A DNA stretch of 64,000 nt. Origin: Gemmatimonadota bacterium (GTDB taxonomy: Bacteria > Gemmatimonadota > Gemmatimonadetes > Gemmatimonadales > GWC2-71-9). The stretch spans positions 155,100 through 219,099 of the forward strand of contig JAJCZX010000041.1 of NCBI GenBank assembly GCA_029262195.1. Direction: 5' to 3'. The translations under genes were made by a program, and so were the position numbers. The notes under the pieces were generated by a model, which worked only from the letters and a program-made list of their open reading frames with translations, ran no database searches and had not been told where the DNA came from. How positions within the stretch are numbered: the first letter of the stretch is position 1; each line of letters starts with the position of its first letter. Shown piece after piece: positions 57,213-64,000 of the stretch.

Positions 57213-57474
57213 TATGTCTACCAAGAATTCTAGATACCCCTACTTTAATCCCTTTAAATGGTCCCGGCAAGGGTGTTGGTACCTCGCTACCTGCCCGGAG
57301 AAACCTTTAATGGGGGGTGGGTCTACCGAAAAGCGCCAGGTTAAACGGCTCCTCTTCCAGAAAGATCCGTTTTTATCCTAACTGCGCCTCATATATAGCT
57401 GGACAACAACCGCCTGATGAGGATTCTGAGATCTTGGTATTGGCTACTTCAATTCTGCCCAATGAGGCGCTTCG

Positions 57475-57759
57475 GTGAATCCCGAGCGCTGGGATGAAAT
57501 GCAAGCGTTGTTTCATGAAGTCCTGGAGGTTTCTGCGGCCGACCGGAACGCGGCTGTGATGGAGCGCTTGCGAACCACGCTTAACGGGCAATACGAGGTT
57601 CGGCGGGAACTTGGAAGCGGAGGGATGGCCCTGGTTTTTCTCGCCGAGGATGTGAGGCACGGGCGCAATAAAGGTGTTGCTCAAGGGGCTTGCAAGGTTG
57701 GGGAGGTCAGGGGGATAACGACTCCTGTGGCCTGTCGTCATAGCATCTCGCCGAGGTGA
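57475..57759 (+). pseudogene. Truncated Ser/Thr protein kinase stub
   Basis: Starts GTG-AAT-CCC-GAG-CGC-TGG, giving NPERWDEMQALFHEVLE, the usual N-terminus of Gemmatimonadota/Acidobacteriota PknB-type kinases. It then jumps to LNGQYEVRRELGSGGMALVF with the glycine-rich ATP loop and LAEDVRHGR. The expected VALKVL lysine motif and the rest of the roughly 280-residue kinase domain are missing. After codon 63 the sequence matches nothing and stops. Part of the usual zinc-finger-like spacer between the two segments is also gone. Confidence 0.75.
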
Positions 57760-57784
57760 CCCTCTTAGTTTTGCGACGGTCGCA

Positions 57785-58522
57785 CTATACGAGTCGTTTT
57801 CTGAGTTCCCGTGACCTGCCCCGACTCGCCAGTAAGTTCGTGCCATCGTACATCGTCACTTCAAAACGACCGGATTCATGACGTCCGATCGACTGGACGT
57901 GTTCGAGACTTACGATGTGCCCTCTGTGAATCCGTAAATAAAGTTTCGGTTCGAGGGCTCGTTCCAAAGCGTCCATTCGTAAATTTGCGAGGTATCTCTT
58001 TCCATCCGTATATATCGCCACGTAATCCCCCTGGGCTTCGAAACGCGAAACATCGGACAGGGTAATGGAGGCGATTCCACTACCCGTGCGAACGAAAAGT
58101 TGGGCCAGTTCGCCATCACGCCGAAGGGCTTCAAGGGCCAGGTCGACTTTCCCCAGGGCGTTGCTCCCGATTGTTTCTTTTACCCGGGAAAGGGCCTGAT
58201 GGAAACGAGATTTACCGAAGGGCTTTAACAGGTAATCAATCGCACGGAGTTCAAAGGCTGTCACGGCGTATTGGTCATAGGCCGTTGTGAAGACGACTGT
58301 AGGCTTGTGCTTGATCCGCCCCAGGACTTCTACACCGGTCAAGCCGGGCATTTTTACGTCCAGAAAAAGCAAATCCGGTTTCAGTTCGTCCACGGCACGC
58401 ACTGTCGAAGGTCCGTCAACGGTTTCAGCCGCGAGTTGGATCCACGGCACGTCCTCGAGGTAGCGGCGCACTTTGGCTCGGAGCAAATTTTCGTCGTCGG
58501 CGATAATGGCTGTATAGGTCAT
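57785..58522 (-). CDS. LytTR-family response regulator
   Basis: The receiver domain (1-120) has Asp9/Asp10, phosphoacceptor Asp55 in LFLDVKMPG and Lys in LLKPFGKSR. The LytTR DNA-binding domain (about 140-245) has VSRFEAQGDYVAIYTDGKRY and LYLRIHRGHIVSLEHVQSI. It works with the LytS-type kinase encoded just upstream; the genes overlap by 4 bases. The target is unknown; the tandem repeat at 59674-59713 is the best candidate site. Confidence 0.93.
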   Translation of the reverse strand: MTYTAIIADDENLLRAKVRRYLEDVPWIQLAAETVDGPSTVRAVDELKPDLLFLDVKMPGLTGVEVLGRIKHKPTVVFTTAYDQYAVTAFELRAIDYLLKPFGKSRFHQALSRVKETIGSNALGKVDLALEALRRDGELAQLFVRTGSGIASITLSDVSRFEAQGDYVAIYTDGKRYLANLRMDALERALEPKLYLRIHRGHIVSLEHVQSIGRHESGRFEVTMYDGTNLLASRGRSRELRKRLV

Positions 58523-59625
58523 GGCAGCATCACGCCTCTTTCTTTGGGATACCGGTCAAGGTGGAGAGTGACGGTGGATCTGAATCCGTTGCCGGGGCTC
58601 GAAACCAGTTCGAGGCCGCCCTGGAATTCACCCGAGACCTCGAGTCTTTGCCTTACGCCTCTTATCCCGAGTCCATTGCAGTCTTGGAAATCCGCCGGGT
58701 CAACCCCAACTCCGTCGTCGCAAACATCTATTCGAAGGACACCTCCGGTGATTTTGGCCGCGATCTTCAGTTTGCCGCCCTCGGGCCGCGGGCCGATTCC
58801 GTGGCGGATGGCGTTTTCTACCAGGGGTTGGATACAGAAGGGAGGCATCTCCCTGGAAAGAGAACCCTGGTCTATGTCGGTCTCGACGGTCAACCGTTCA
58901 CCCAGCCGGAGGGTTTCCAGGGCTATGTAGTCACTGGTGAACTTCCACTCGTCTTCGAAGAGGACGGATTCTCTGTCCACATTGTCCAGCGAATAACGCA
59001 TCAATTCCCCAAACTGATCGAGTGCGTCCTCCGCAAGTTGAGCATTGTGGCGAACGAGAGACGATAGCGAATGCAGAGTGTTGAATAGGAAATGCGGATT
59101 GAGTTGTGCTTGCAGGGCTGTAAGGCGGGTGCGAGCCAACTCGGCATCGGCCCGGAGGCTGTTAAAGCGTTCCTCTCGGACGGCCTCTCTCATCCGGAGC
59201 ATGTAAGATGCGGTTACCACTACGCAGTAAAGCAACGCGCCAAACACCAGATCCCACGTCAGCCAGGGGTTAGCCAGTTGCCGCGCGATCACAGCATTGA
59301 AGGTCGTGATGCCGAGCAAAACGCCGTTGAATTCAGTGAGCGCCCACCAGAGTGAACTATACACTGCGGCGAGCACGACGTGGATCGCGTAAAATCCTGG
59401 GTCGGGATTTTCGGGCCATCCCAGGCGTCCGGTTAGTTGCCAGACACCGACGCCGAGTCCCCCGGCGATCAACATTGAGCGGGCACCCCAAAAGGCCTGT
59501 TGAGCAGCGTCGGGCCCTCCGCGCATCAGCATGGCAATCGGCATTCCGACGGCTATGGGTGCCCAGAGCAAAAAGAGAATGAGCCAGTTGTTTCTGGCAT
59601 CGGTGGTCGGTCGCTGTGTTAACAT
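58519..59625 (-). CDS. LytS/YehU-type sensor histidine kinase
   Basis: The 368 residues contain about four membrane helices (20-145). The His-kinase domain of the LytS class follows: LTALQAQLNPHFLFNTLHSL with phosphoacceptor His178, then the ATPase domain with PLVENAIRHGI (N box) and GLGIRGVRQRLEV (G region). No extra sensor domain is present, so the signal is probably read in the membrane. It is the first gene of a two-gene operon with the LytTR regulator. Confidence 0.93.
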   Translation of the reverse strand: MLTQRPTTDARNNWLILFLLWAPIAVGMPIAMLMRGGPDAAQQAFWGARSMLIAGGLGVGVWQLTGRLGWPENPDPGFYAIHVVLAAVYSSLWWALTEFNGVLLGITTFNAVIARQLANPWLTWDLVFGALLYCVVVTASYMLRMREAVREERFNSLRADAELARTRLTALQAQLNPHFLFNTLHSLSSLVRHNAQLAEDALDQFGELMRYSLDNVDRESVLFEDEWKFTSDYIALETLRLGERLTVETDIDQGSLSREMPPFCIQPLVENAIRHGIGPRPEGGKLKIAAKITGGVLRIDVCDDGVGVDPADFQDCNGLGIRGVRQRLEVSGEFQGGLELVSSPGNGFRSTVTLHLDRYPKERGVMLP

Positions 59626-59673
59626 GGGCGAAACCTTTCAAGACCATCGGCAACCGTCAAGTTGAAATACAGT

Positions 59674-59713
59674 TCACCGTGAAAAAGGACGTTTCACCGT
59701 GAAAAAAGGTCGT
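59674..59713. repeat. Tandem 20-bp direct repeat with palindromic core, upstream of lytS
   Basis: Two copies of TTCACCGTGAAAAAGGACG-like sequence start at 59674 and 59694, exactly 20 bases apart. A partial third (TTCGCG) begins at 59715. Each copy contains a perfect 5-1-5 palindrome TTCACCGTGAA. LytTR proteins bind paired direct repeats about two helical turns apart, so this is a credible autoregulatory site. The rest of 59626-60010 holds no gene I can support. Confidence 0.6.
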
Positions 59714-60010
59714 TTCGCGAACTGCCGAAATGAAACGTGGGGTAAAAATTGTCGTGAGATGCGTTTCTCGCTGCCGAATACGGACGCGGGGTTGGAGCCA
59801 AGAGTCGACCGCGTCTCCGGCACTCTGGCGACTGAAACGACGGGTTGTCGAGAAACCAGATTGTATGGGCAACCAGATCGTGGTTCCAGTGTTATCTGAT
59901 CCCTGGAGGTTCGCCTTAACTCGCGGACCAGGTAAAGAAAGTTTGAATCATCTTCATGGAGAGCCGTCGGTGGCTCGTCGATGAGTTTCCAATTTGAAGA
60001 TCGGAATTGC

Positions 60011-61546
60011 ATGACAAGAGGAACACGGAAACAGCAGGCCGGGACATTTGTTTTGATCACTCTCATTGCCCTGGGTTGTCGGTCAGTGGGAGTGGAGGGA
60101 AATTCGACTTCGTTCTCGGTGGACAATTACTCGCGGGCGCGTGCGCTTGTGGAGAGGTCGATGGAAACTCTCGGCGGAAACAGTGCTCTTGAGTTTGTCG
60201 ATCTTGCCGCAGATTACACTGGGGGGAGCTTCGCACGCGGGCAATCAGTCAGTCCAGGACCTCCGTGGGACGCCCTACCCATATCCGGGGTCGTGGCGTA
60301 TGACTCGGCAGGGAGAGTCTACCGCGAAGAGCAATTCATCAACGGTGGTGGTACAGATCGTTCATACCGCCGTGCTTTTGCTGGCGACGGTGGCTGGACC
60401 TATTGGACGGCGCGGGCGCTTTTGTTTGAATTGCAGCCAAACGATGTTTCGTTCCTTCGAAGCAGACCCAGTCAAAACCCGCTCGAAACTTTTCCCCACT
60501 CGATCTTGCGTCGTGCTCAACGCGCTCGGTCATCGCTCAGATTGCTGGGTGCGAGCCGGATCGGGTCGCTCGATTACTCCTGGATTGCATTCACCGAGAG
60601 TGACGGCCGCATCATCTCGGTCGCTATTGACGAAGCCACGGGGTTTCCCAGGCGAGTGGAACGTCTCGGAGCCGACCCGCTTGAAGGGGATGTAGTAAAC
60701 GGGGTTGAGTATGATGAATATCGTCCGGTCGGCGGTGTTTTCGTGCCCGGTGAAGTGACGTTTACCTTAAACGAATCCCCGATCCGAAACTGGTCGCTTA
60801 CCAATGTTCGGGTGAATGAAGGGATTGATCATTACCTTCTACCCCCGGGCGATATCGAGTACTCGGGACACCCCGCTCCTTTTGCTCCGCAACCGGTCGG
60901 GGAGGGGGTCTACGCAGTTCGTCTATATTCCGGCCCCACTAACGGATACAATATCGGGATAGTCGTTTTCGACGATTTCGTTGTGGTTTTGGAAGCGCCT
61001 CTTGTCGACGCATTCTATGTACCGATTACTCGCATTGTTAATGCCGTGGCGCCGGGAAAACCAATCAAGTACCTGGTGTCGACTCATGCGCATTCGGATC
61101 ACATTGGTGGAGTTCGGGCTTTTCTTGCAGCCGGTGTAGATGTGGTCACCACTCCTTCGGCTGCCCGCGTTCTCGCCCGAATGGCCGGGGTGCAGAGTAC
61201 GCTTGGGCGAAATCCGCTGAGCGGGTCGTTGTCGAGTGGGAATGTCGTTACGGTGGAGGACAGCATGGTGATTTCTGATGGTTCACGCTCGTTACATGTT
61301 CTCCAGGTTGGACCTACGCCCCACGTGTCAGAAATTCTCCTGTCATATCTCCCTGCAGAAGGCATCGTGTACGTTGCAGACCTGTTCGCGATCCCTGAGA
61401 ACCGTGTGTTCCCGCCCGCAAGTGAAACGTTTCGTCGGTTCGGAGAAATTGTGCAACAGCGGGGGCTGCGGGTGGAAAAGATCATTCCAACCCACGGGTT
61501 GATCGGTACGGGCGACGATCTTGCGGAGGCGTTGTCAGGGGGCTGA
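60011..61546 (+). CDS. Lipoprotein with metallo-beta-lactamase fold
   Basis: From the ATG at 60011, a signal sequence ends in the lipobox LIALGC, giving a lipid-anchored envelope protein of about 511 residues. Residues 40-290 form an unidentified beta-rich domain resembling those that carry outer-membrane lipoprotein N-terminal folds. The C-terminal half is a metallo-beta-lactamase domain with STHAHSDHIGGVRAF (the HxHxDH zinc motif), VLQVGPTPHVSEI, YVADLFAIPEN and PTHG near the end. Known members include beta-lactamases, hydrolases of N-acyl-homoserine lactones and glyoxalase II; the substrate here cannot be told. Confidence 0.82.
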   Translation: MTRGTRKQQAGTFVLITLIALGCRSVGVEGNSTSFSVDNYSRARALVERSMETLGGNSALEFVDLAADYTGGSFARGQSVSPGPPWDALPISGVVAYDSAGRVYREEQFINGGGTDRSYRRAFAGDGGWTYWTARALLFELQPNDVSFLRSRPSQNPLETFPHSILRRAQRARSSLRLLGASRIGSLDYSWIAFTESDGRIISVAIDEATGFPRRVERLGADPLEGDVVNGVEYDEYRPVGGVFVPGEVTFTLNESPIRNWSLTNVRVNEGIDHYLLPPGDIEYSGHPAPFAPQPVGEGVYAVRLYSGPTNGYNIGIVVFDDFVVVLEAPLVDAFYVPITRIVNAVAPGKPIKYLVSTHAHSDHIGGVRAFLAAGVDVVTTPSAARVLARMAGVQSTLGRNPLSGSLSSGNVVTVEDSMVISDGSRSLHVLQVGPTPHVSEILLSYLPAEGIVYVADLFAIPENRVFPPASETFRRFGEIVQQRGLRVEKIIPTHGLIGTGDDLAEALSGG

Positions 61547-61596
61547 GCCACCGCCAACGCGTATTGTGATCGGGATATCAATTTGAGCGAGGTTTA

Positions 61597-62187
61597 GTGC
61601 TGATGTGGCCAAAAACCAAATGGACGCTTGTTGTTTTTCTTTTAGTTGCTTGCGGTCCGACGAGCGGGCAGGAAGACTCGCCGCCGCCCGAGCCGACGGA
61701 CAATCCGATACTACGCGCCCTTTTCGAAGCGGACCAGACCGATCGTACACCGGAGTCTGGTGTTATCGATTGGGAGCGAGTTGTCGCAAACGACAGTTCG
61801 CGGAGGGCTCAGGTTCTCGCGATGCTTGATTCAAACCTGATAATAACGTCGGCTGATTTCTATCATGCCTCAATGGTATTCCAACACGGTTCCGACACGG
61901 TCGCCGGGCGAAGGGCGTACGATCTGGCCAGGCGCGCCGTGGACATTGATTCGACGAATAGTGATGCGAAGTGGCTGATGGCGGCCGCGTGGGACCGTTA
62001 TCAAATGCGGCGCGGCGATCCGCAGTGGTATGGCACCCAGTTTGTCAAAGACACCCCGGAATCTCAGTGGCGTCTTTACGACGTGGATACAACCGCGGTA
62101 ACCGACGCTGAACGCATCCTGCTGGGGGTCCCGACGCTTGCGGAGTCGCGAGTTCGAGTTGCCGAAATGAACCGTCGCCGCCCCTGA
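61597..62187 (+). CDS. Predicted lipoprotein, DUF6624-like
   Basis: The 196-residue protein has a lipobox-like LLVACG at the end of its signal and a proline-rich linker. The domain DSNLIITSADFYHASMVFQH, then LARRAVDIDSTNSDAKWLMA, AAWDRYQMRRGDPQWYGTQF, resembles the DUF6624 family by my recollection of its wording; I cannot confirm it. The GTG start at 61597 has a GAGG site 5 bases ahead; the ATG at 61603 is an alternative. It follows the MBL gene by 50 bases. Confidence 0.65.
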   Translation: MLMWPKTKWTLVVFLLVACGPTSGQEDSPPPEPTDNPILRALFEADQTDRTPESGVIDWERVVANDSSRRAQVLAMLDSNLIITSADFYHASMVFQHGSDTVAGRRAYDLARRAVDIDSTNSDAKWLMAAAWDRYQMRRGDPQWYGTQFVKDTPESQWRLYDVDTTAVTDAERILLGVPTLAESRVRVAEMNRRRP

Positions 62188-62208
62188 CCTGTGGTCATAC
62201 CGAGCCGG

Positions 62209-62272
62209 GATTGAGTTGCAATGTGAACCACCTGAACTCCAATTTGAGCTTGCGATTGCGTTGCAATTTGAA
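62209..62272. repeat. Imperfect 19-bp direct repeats, 45 bases apart
   Basis: GATTGAGTTGCAATGTGAA (62209-62227) recurs as GATTGCGTTGCAATTTGAA (62254-62272), 17 of 19 bases identical. They lie upstream of the TonB-receptor gene, in the 62188-62529 gap that otherwise lacks a gene. They could be operator sites. Confidence 0.5.
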
Positions 62273-62302
62273 TCCTCCGACGTCCGCCGATTAGCTGCTA
62301 GC

Positions 62303-62328
62303 GGGTCGGTTGGGTATTTCACCGACCC
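62303..62328. other. Perfect 8-bp hairpin in the TonB-receptor upstream region
   Basis: GGGTCGGT (62303-62310) pairs with ACCGACCC (62321-62328) around a 10-nt loop. No U-run follows, so it is not a typical terminator. It could be an mRNA leader structure or a regulator site. Confidence 0.4.
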
Positions 62329-62529
62329 TAGATACCGCACACCGACTTGAGTCCGGATTCCTGAAACTGCTCCCCATTCCCGGGGTCCAATCTTCAGCTA
62401 CAAAATCGATCCCCCGAGGTACAGCGTGGCTGCGGGGACTTTGTGGCCGCCGGTTGATGGCGACGGCTCTGCCCCCAACATCACCGGTTGCGACGCGATA
62501 ACGCCGTAAGGCACGATGGGAGAATGAAC

Positions 62530-64000
62530 ATGAAAATTTCTTGGTTTGTAACCCGCCGATTTTGGTCGGTGCTCACTTTTGCGGGCTTGTTTGCCCTGGG
62601 AGGAGCGGCAACATCTGTTGCTCAAGAAACCGCAGGCAAGATTCAGGGCACTGTACTCGATCCGAGCGGACAGCCGGTCACCGGAGCTTCGGTGTTTATC
62701 GTAGGTAGCTCCCTTTCGACCCAAACAGATGCAAATGGTTTTTACTTCTTAAACAACGTTCCCTCAGGCAGTTATTCGGTTCGGGCCCAGTTCATTGGCC
62801 TGCAACCCGCCCGGGTGGACAATGTTCGCGTTTCAGGTGGACAGACCCTAACAGTTGCTTTTGACCTCGGGGGGGTAGTCACGCTTGAGGCGGTTAGCGT
62901 GTCGGTTGCTGAGACTCCCATTGTTCCCCGTGATCAGGTCCGGTCGCGTTCAATCGTTACCGGTAGCGATGTGGATGACCTCCCCGTCAGCGACCCGAAT
63001 GCTATTGTGCTGCTGCAACCCGGTGTCGTGGCCGCTCGCGGTGGTGCCATCAGTATTCGCGGCGGCCGTGCCAACGAGGCAGCTGTCTTTATTGACGGCG
63101 CCCCGGTTAGAAGCACGCGAACAGCCGGAACCAACTTGAACGTTGCAACCAACGCTGTCGAGGAGGTTGCCGTTACGACAGGTGCTCTTGGTGCCGAGTT
63201 CGGTGACGCGCAGTCCGGCGTTATTTCTTTTGTTACCAGGGCTGGTGGCCCGAGCTTTGCTGGATCTCTCAGCTACGAGACCGACGAGGTTGTGGGCGAC
63301 CGTTCGTCGGGTTTGAATCGCTTTGAGGGCTCTCTCAGTGGTCCGATCCTTGGTAACCTGACCTTCTTTTTTGGGGGCAGTCTGAGCGGGAGTTCTGTTG
63401 CCGATCTCCGACCGGGAGCCGGGTCGGTGGCGACCTACGCTATTAACGGTGTCGATAAGACGATCACTGTTCCGCGTTCCGGTCAGGATTCCGCAGAAGT
63501 TGACGTTCCTTTGTTCGCGCAGTTTGGTGGCGATTGCGCCGACTGCCAGGGACATCGACGTCAAAACGGCTGGACCACTAATTCGAGAGTTAGTGGAAAG
63601 CTTCAGTTTACATATGGGAGCGGGTCTCGGATGTCTCTATCAGCGCATCTGGATCGCGATCAACTATTCGGGCGTATACCCGGGACCGCGGGATTACAGC
63701 CGTACGTCAACGAATCTCAGGGTGGCCAACGTATTGAATCCGGCCTTTACGTGTTTAACTGGGTGCAACAAGTTTTTCGAAGCGCGACCAGTGAGCTAGC
63801 CTTCGACGTAAACCTGTCCTATCAGACCGATTTCGTGAACAGCGGTCAGATCGACCGGACCTGGGACTTGGACAACCGCGATCCGAAGCTTGGGATCGTA
63901 CTTGAAGACATTCCGTTCATCTTGAACGAGGACCAGTTCTCGTTTGACACAGGTGCCGGTGCAGTCACGGAGCTTAACAGCGACGATGACTGGGATCAGT
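62530..64000 (+). CDS. TonB-dependent receptor with N-terminal carboxypeptidase-regulatory-like domain (3' end outside window)
   Basis: The first 490 residues are visible. The ATG at 62530 follows a GGGAGA site; another ATG two codons earlier is in frame. A signal peptide (to about residue 31) precedes a CarboxypepD-reg-like domain (GTVLDPSGQPVTGASVFIVG to VDNVRVSGGQTLTVAF, about 35-115). The plug domain follows with SDVDDLPVSDPN, RGGRANEAAVFIDGAPV and SGVISFVTRAGG. The barrel begins at about 230. The architecture resembles SusC-like or Gemmatimonadota Oar-like receptors. A CADCQ pair near residue 338 may form a disulfide. Ligand unknown. Confidence 0.92.
   Translation, partial: MKISWFVTRRFWSVLTFAGLFALGGAATSVAQETAGKIQGTVLDPSGQPVTGASVFIVGSSLSTQTDANGFYFLNNVPSGSYSVRAQFIGLQPARVDNVRVSGGQTLTVAFDLGGVVTLEAVSVSVAETPIVPRDQVRSRSIVTGSDVDDLPVSDPNAIVLLQPGVVAARGGAISIRGGRANEAAVFIDGAPVRSTRTAGTNLNVATNAVEEVAVTTGALGAEFGDAQSGVISFVTRAGGPSFAGSLSYETDEVVGDRSSGLNRFEGSLSGPILGNLTFFFGGSLSGSSVADLRPGAGSVATYAINGVDKTITVPRSGQDSAEVDVPLFAQFGGDCADCQGHRRQNGWTTNSRVSGKLQFTYGSGSRMSLSAHLDRDQLFGRIPGTAGLQPYVNESQGGQRIESGLYVFNWVQQVFRSATSELAFDVNLSYQTDFVNSGQIDRTWDLDNRDPKLGIVLEDIPFILNEDQFSFDTGAGAVTELNSDDDWDQ

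Noticed and set aside
57343..57372. Terminator-like AAACGG...CCGTTTTT hairpin
   Set aside because: Only a 6-bp stem with an 18-base loop; too weak to call.

Overview
The window looks like a chromosome segment from a diderm (Gram-negative) bacterium of the FCB/Gemmatimonadota kind. Grounds: an outer-membrane toolkit (Omp85, TamB, Lgt, an MsbA-like exporter, a heptosyltransferase-like enzyme, a TonB-dependent receptor with a carboxypeptidase-regulatory-like N-terminus), a short RpoD-type sigma factor whose region 2 resembles the Bacteroidota type, a PorX-like response regulator, and PadR/ADOP-permease pairs. The exact phylum is an inference. Hand counts of sample lines give roughly 48-57% G+C for most of the window and 65-72% for one cassette at 54.2-57.2 kb. 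Coding density is very high: neighbouring genes often overlap by 1, 4 or 8 bases, with many TTG and GTG starts.

Layout. 1-5120 (minus): dacB, a PduO-type cobalamin adenosyltransferase, a PhzF isomerase, aroB and the truncated sigma factor with its own promoter. 5215-14598 (plus): an Omp85-tamB operon continuing with a lipid kinase, a tiny Cys-rich protein, a HAD phosphatase, an unknown membrane protein and acpS. 14665-16674 (plus): a cytochrome c/FTR1 iron permease behind a perfect Fur-type palindrome. 16676-24339 (minus): a complete tryptophan operon trpL-E-G-D-C-F-B-A plus DAHP synthase, with a Trp-Trp-Trp leader peptide and an attenuator. 24377-39171 (minus): about 15 kb of nearly gapless housekeeping genes (yebC, ruvC, ruvA, zinc ribbon, ruvB, queA, tgt, yajC, def, fmt, tenI-like, thiS, thiG, rsmB, PASTA protein, rpe, thioredoxin-like, YbbR, tsaD, lgt). 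39291-50571: a small lipoprotein, a DnaB-C-only ATPase, a GT9 enzyme, porX-msbA-GT, two more glycosyltransferases, a patatin-ferredoxin fusion and tyrS. 50641-52758: a class A PBP.

52759-57759 is accessory and scarred. It holds a decayed PadR/ADOP-permease pair, an intact high-GC PadR/ADOP pair, and a broken Ser/Thr kinase stub. 57785-59625 is a LytTR/LytS two-component system with a 20-bp tandem repeat in front of it. 60011-62187 carries two predicted lipoproteins (a metallo-beta-lactamase-fold protein and a DUF6624-like protein). The window ends inside a large TonB-dependent receptor gene.

How the parts fit: AroB and DAHP synthase feed chorismate to the trp operon. Omp85, TamB, Lgt, YajC, MsbA and the glycosyltransferases build the envelope. 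The PBPs remodel the wall. FTR1 and the TonB receptor serve uptake. No CRISPR array, rRNA, tRNA or intact insertion sequence was seen. The most interesting items are the trp attenuator, the patatin-ferredoxin fusion, the Fur box abutting a start codon, the PorX-MsbA linkage, the LytTR-like repeats, and the paired intact and decayed PadR/ADOP modules.
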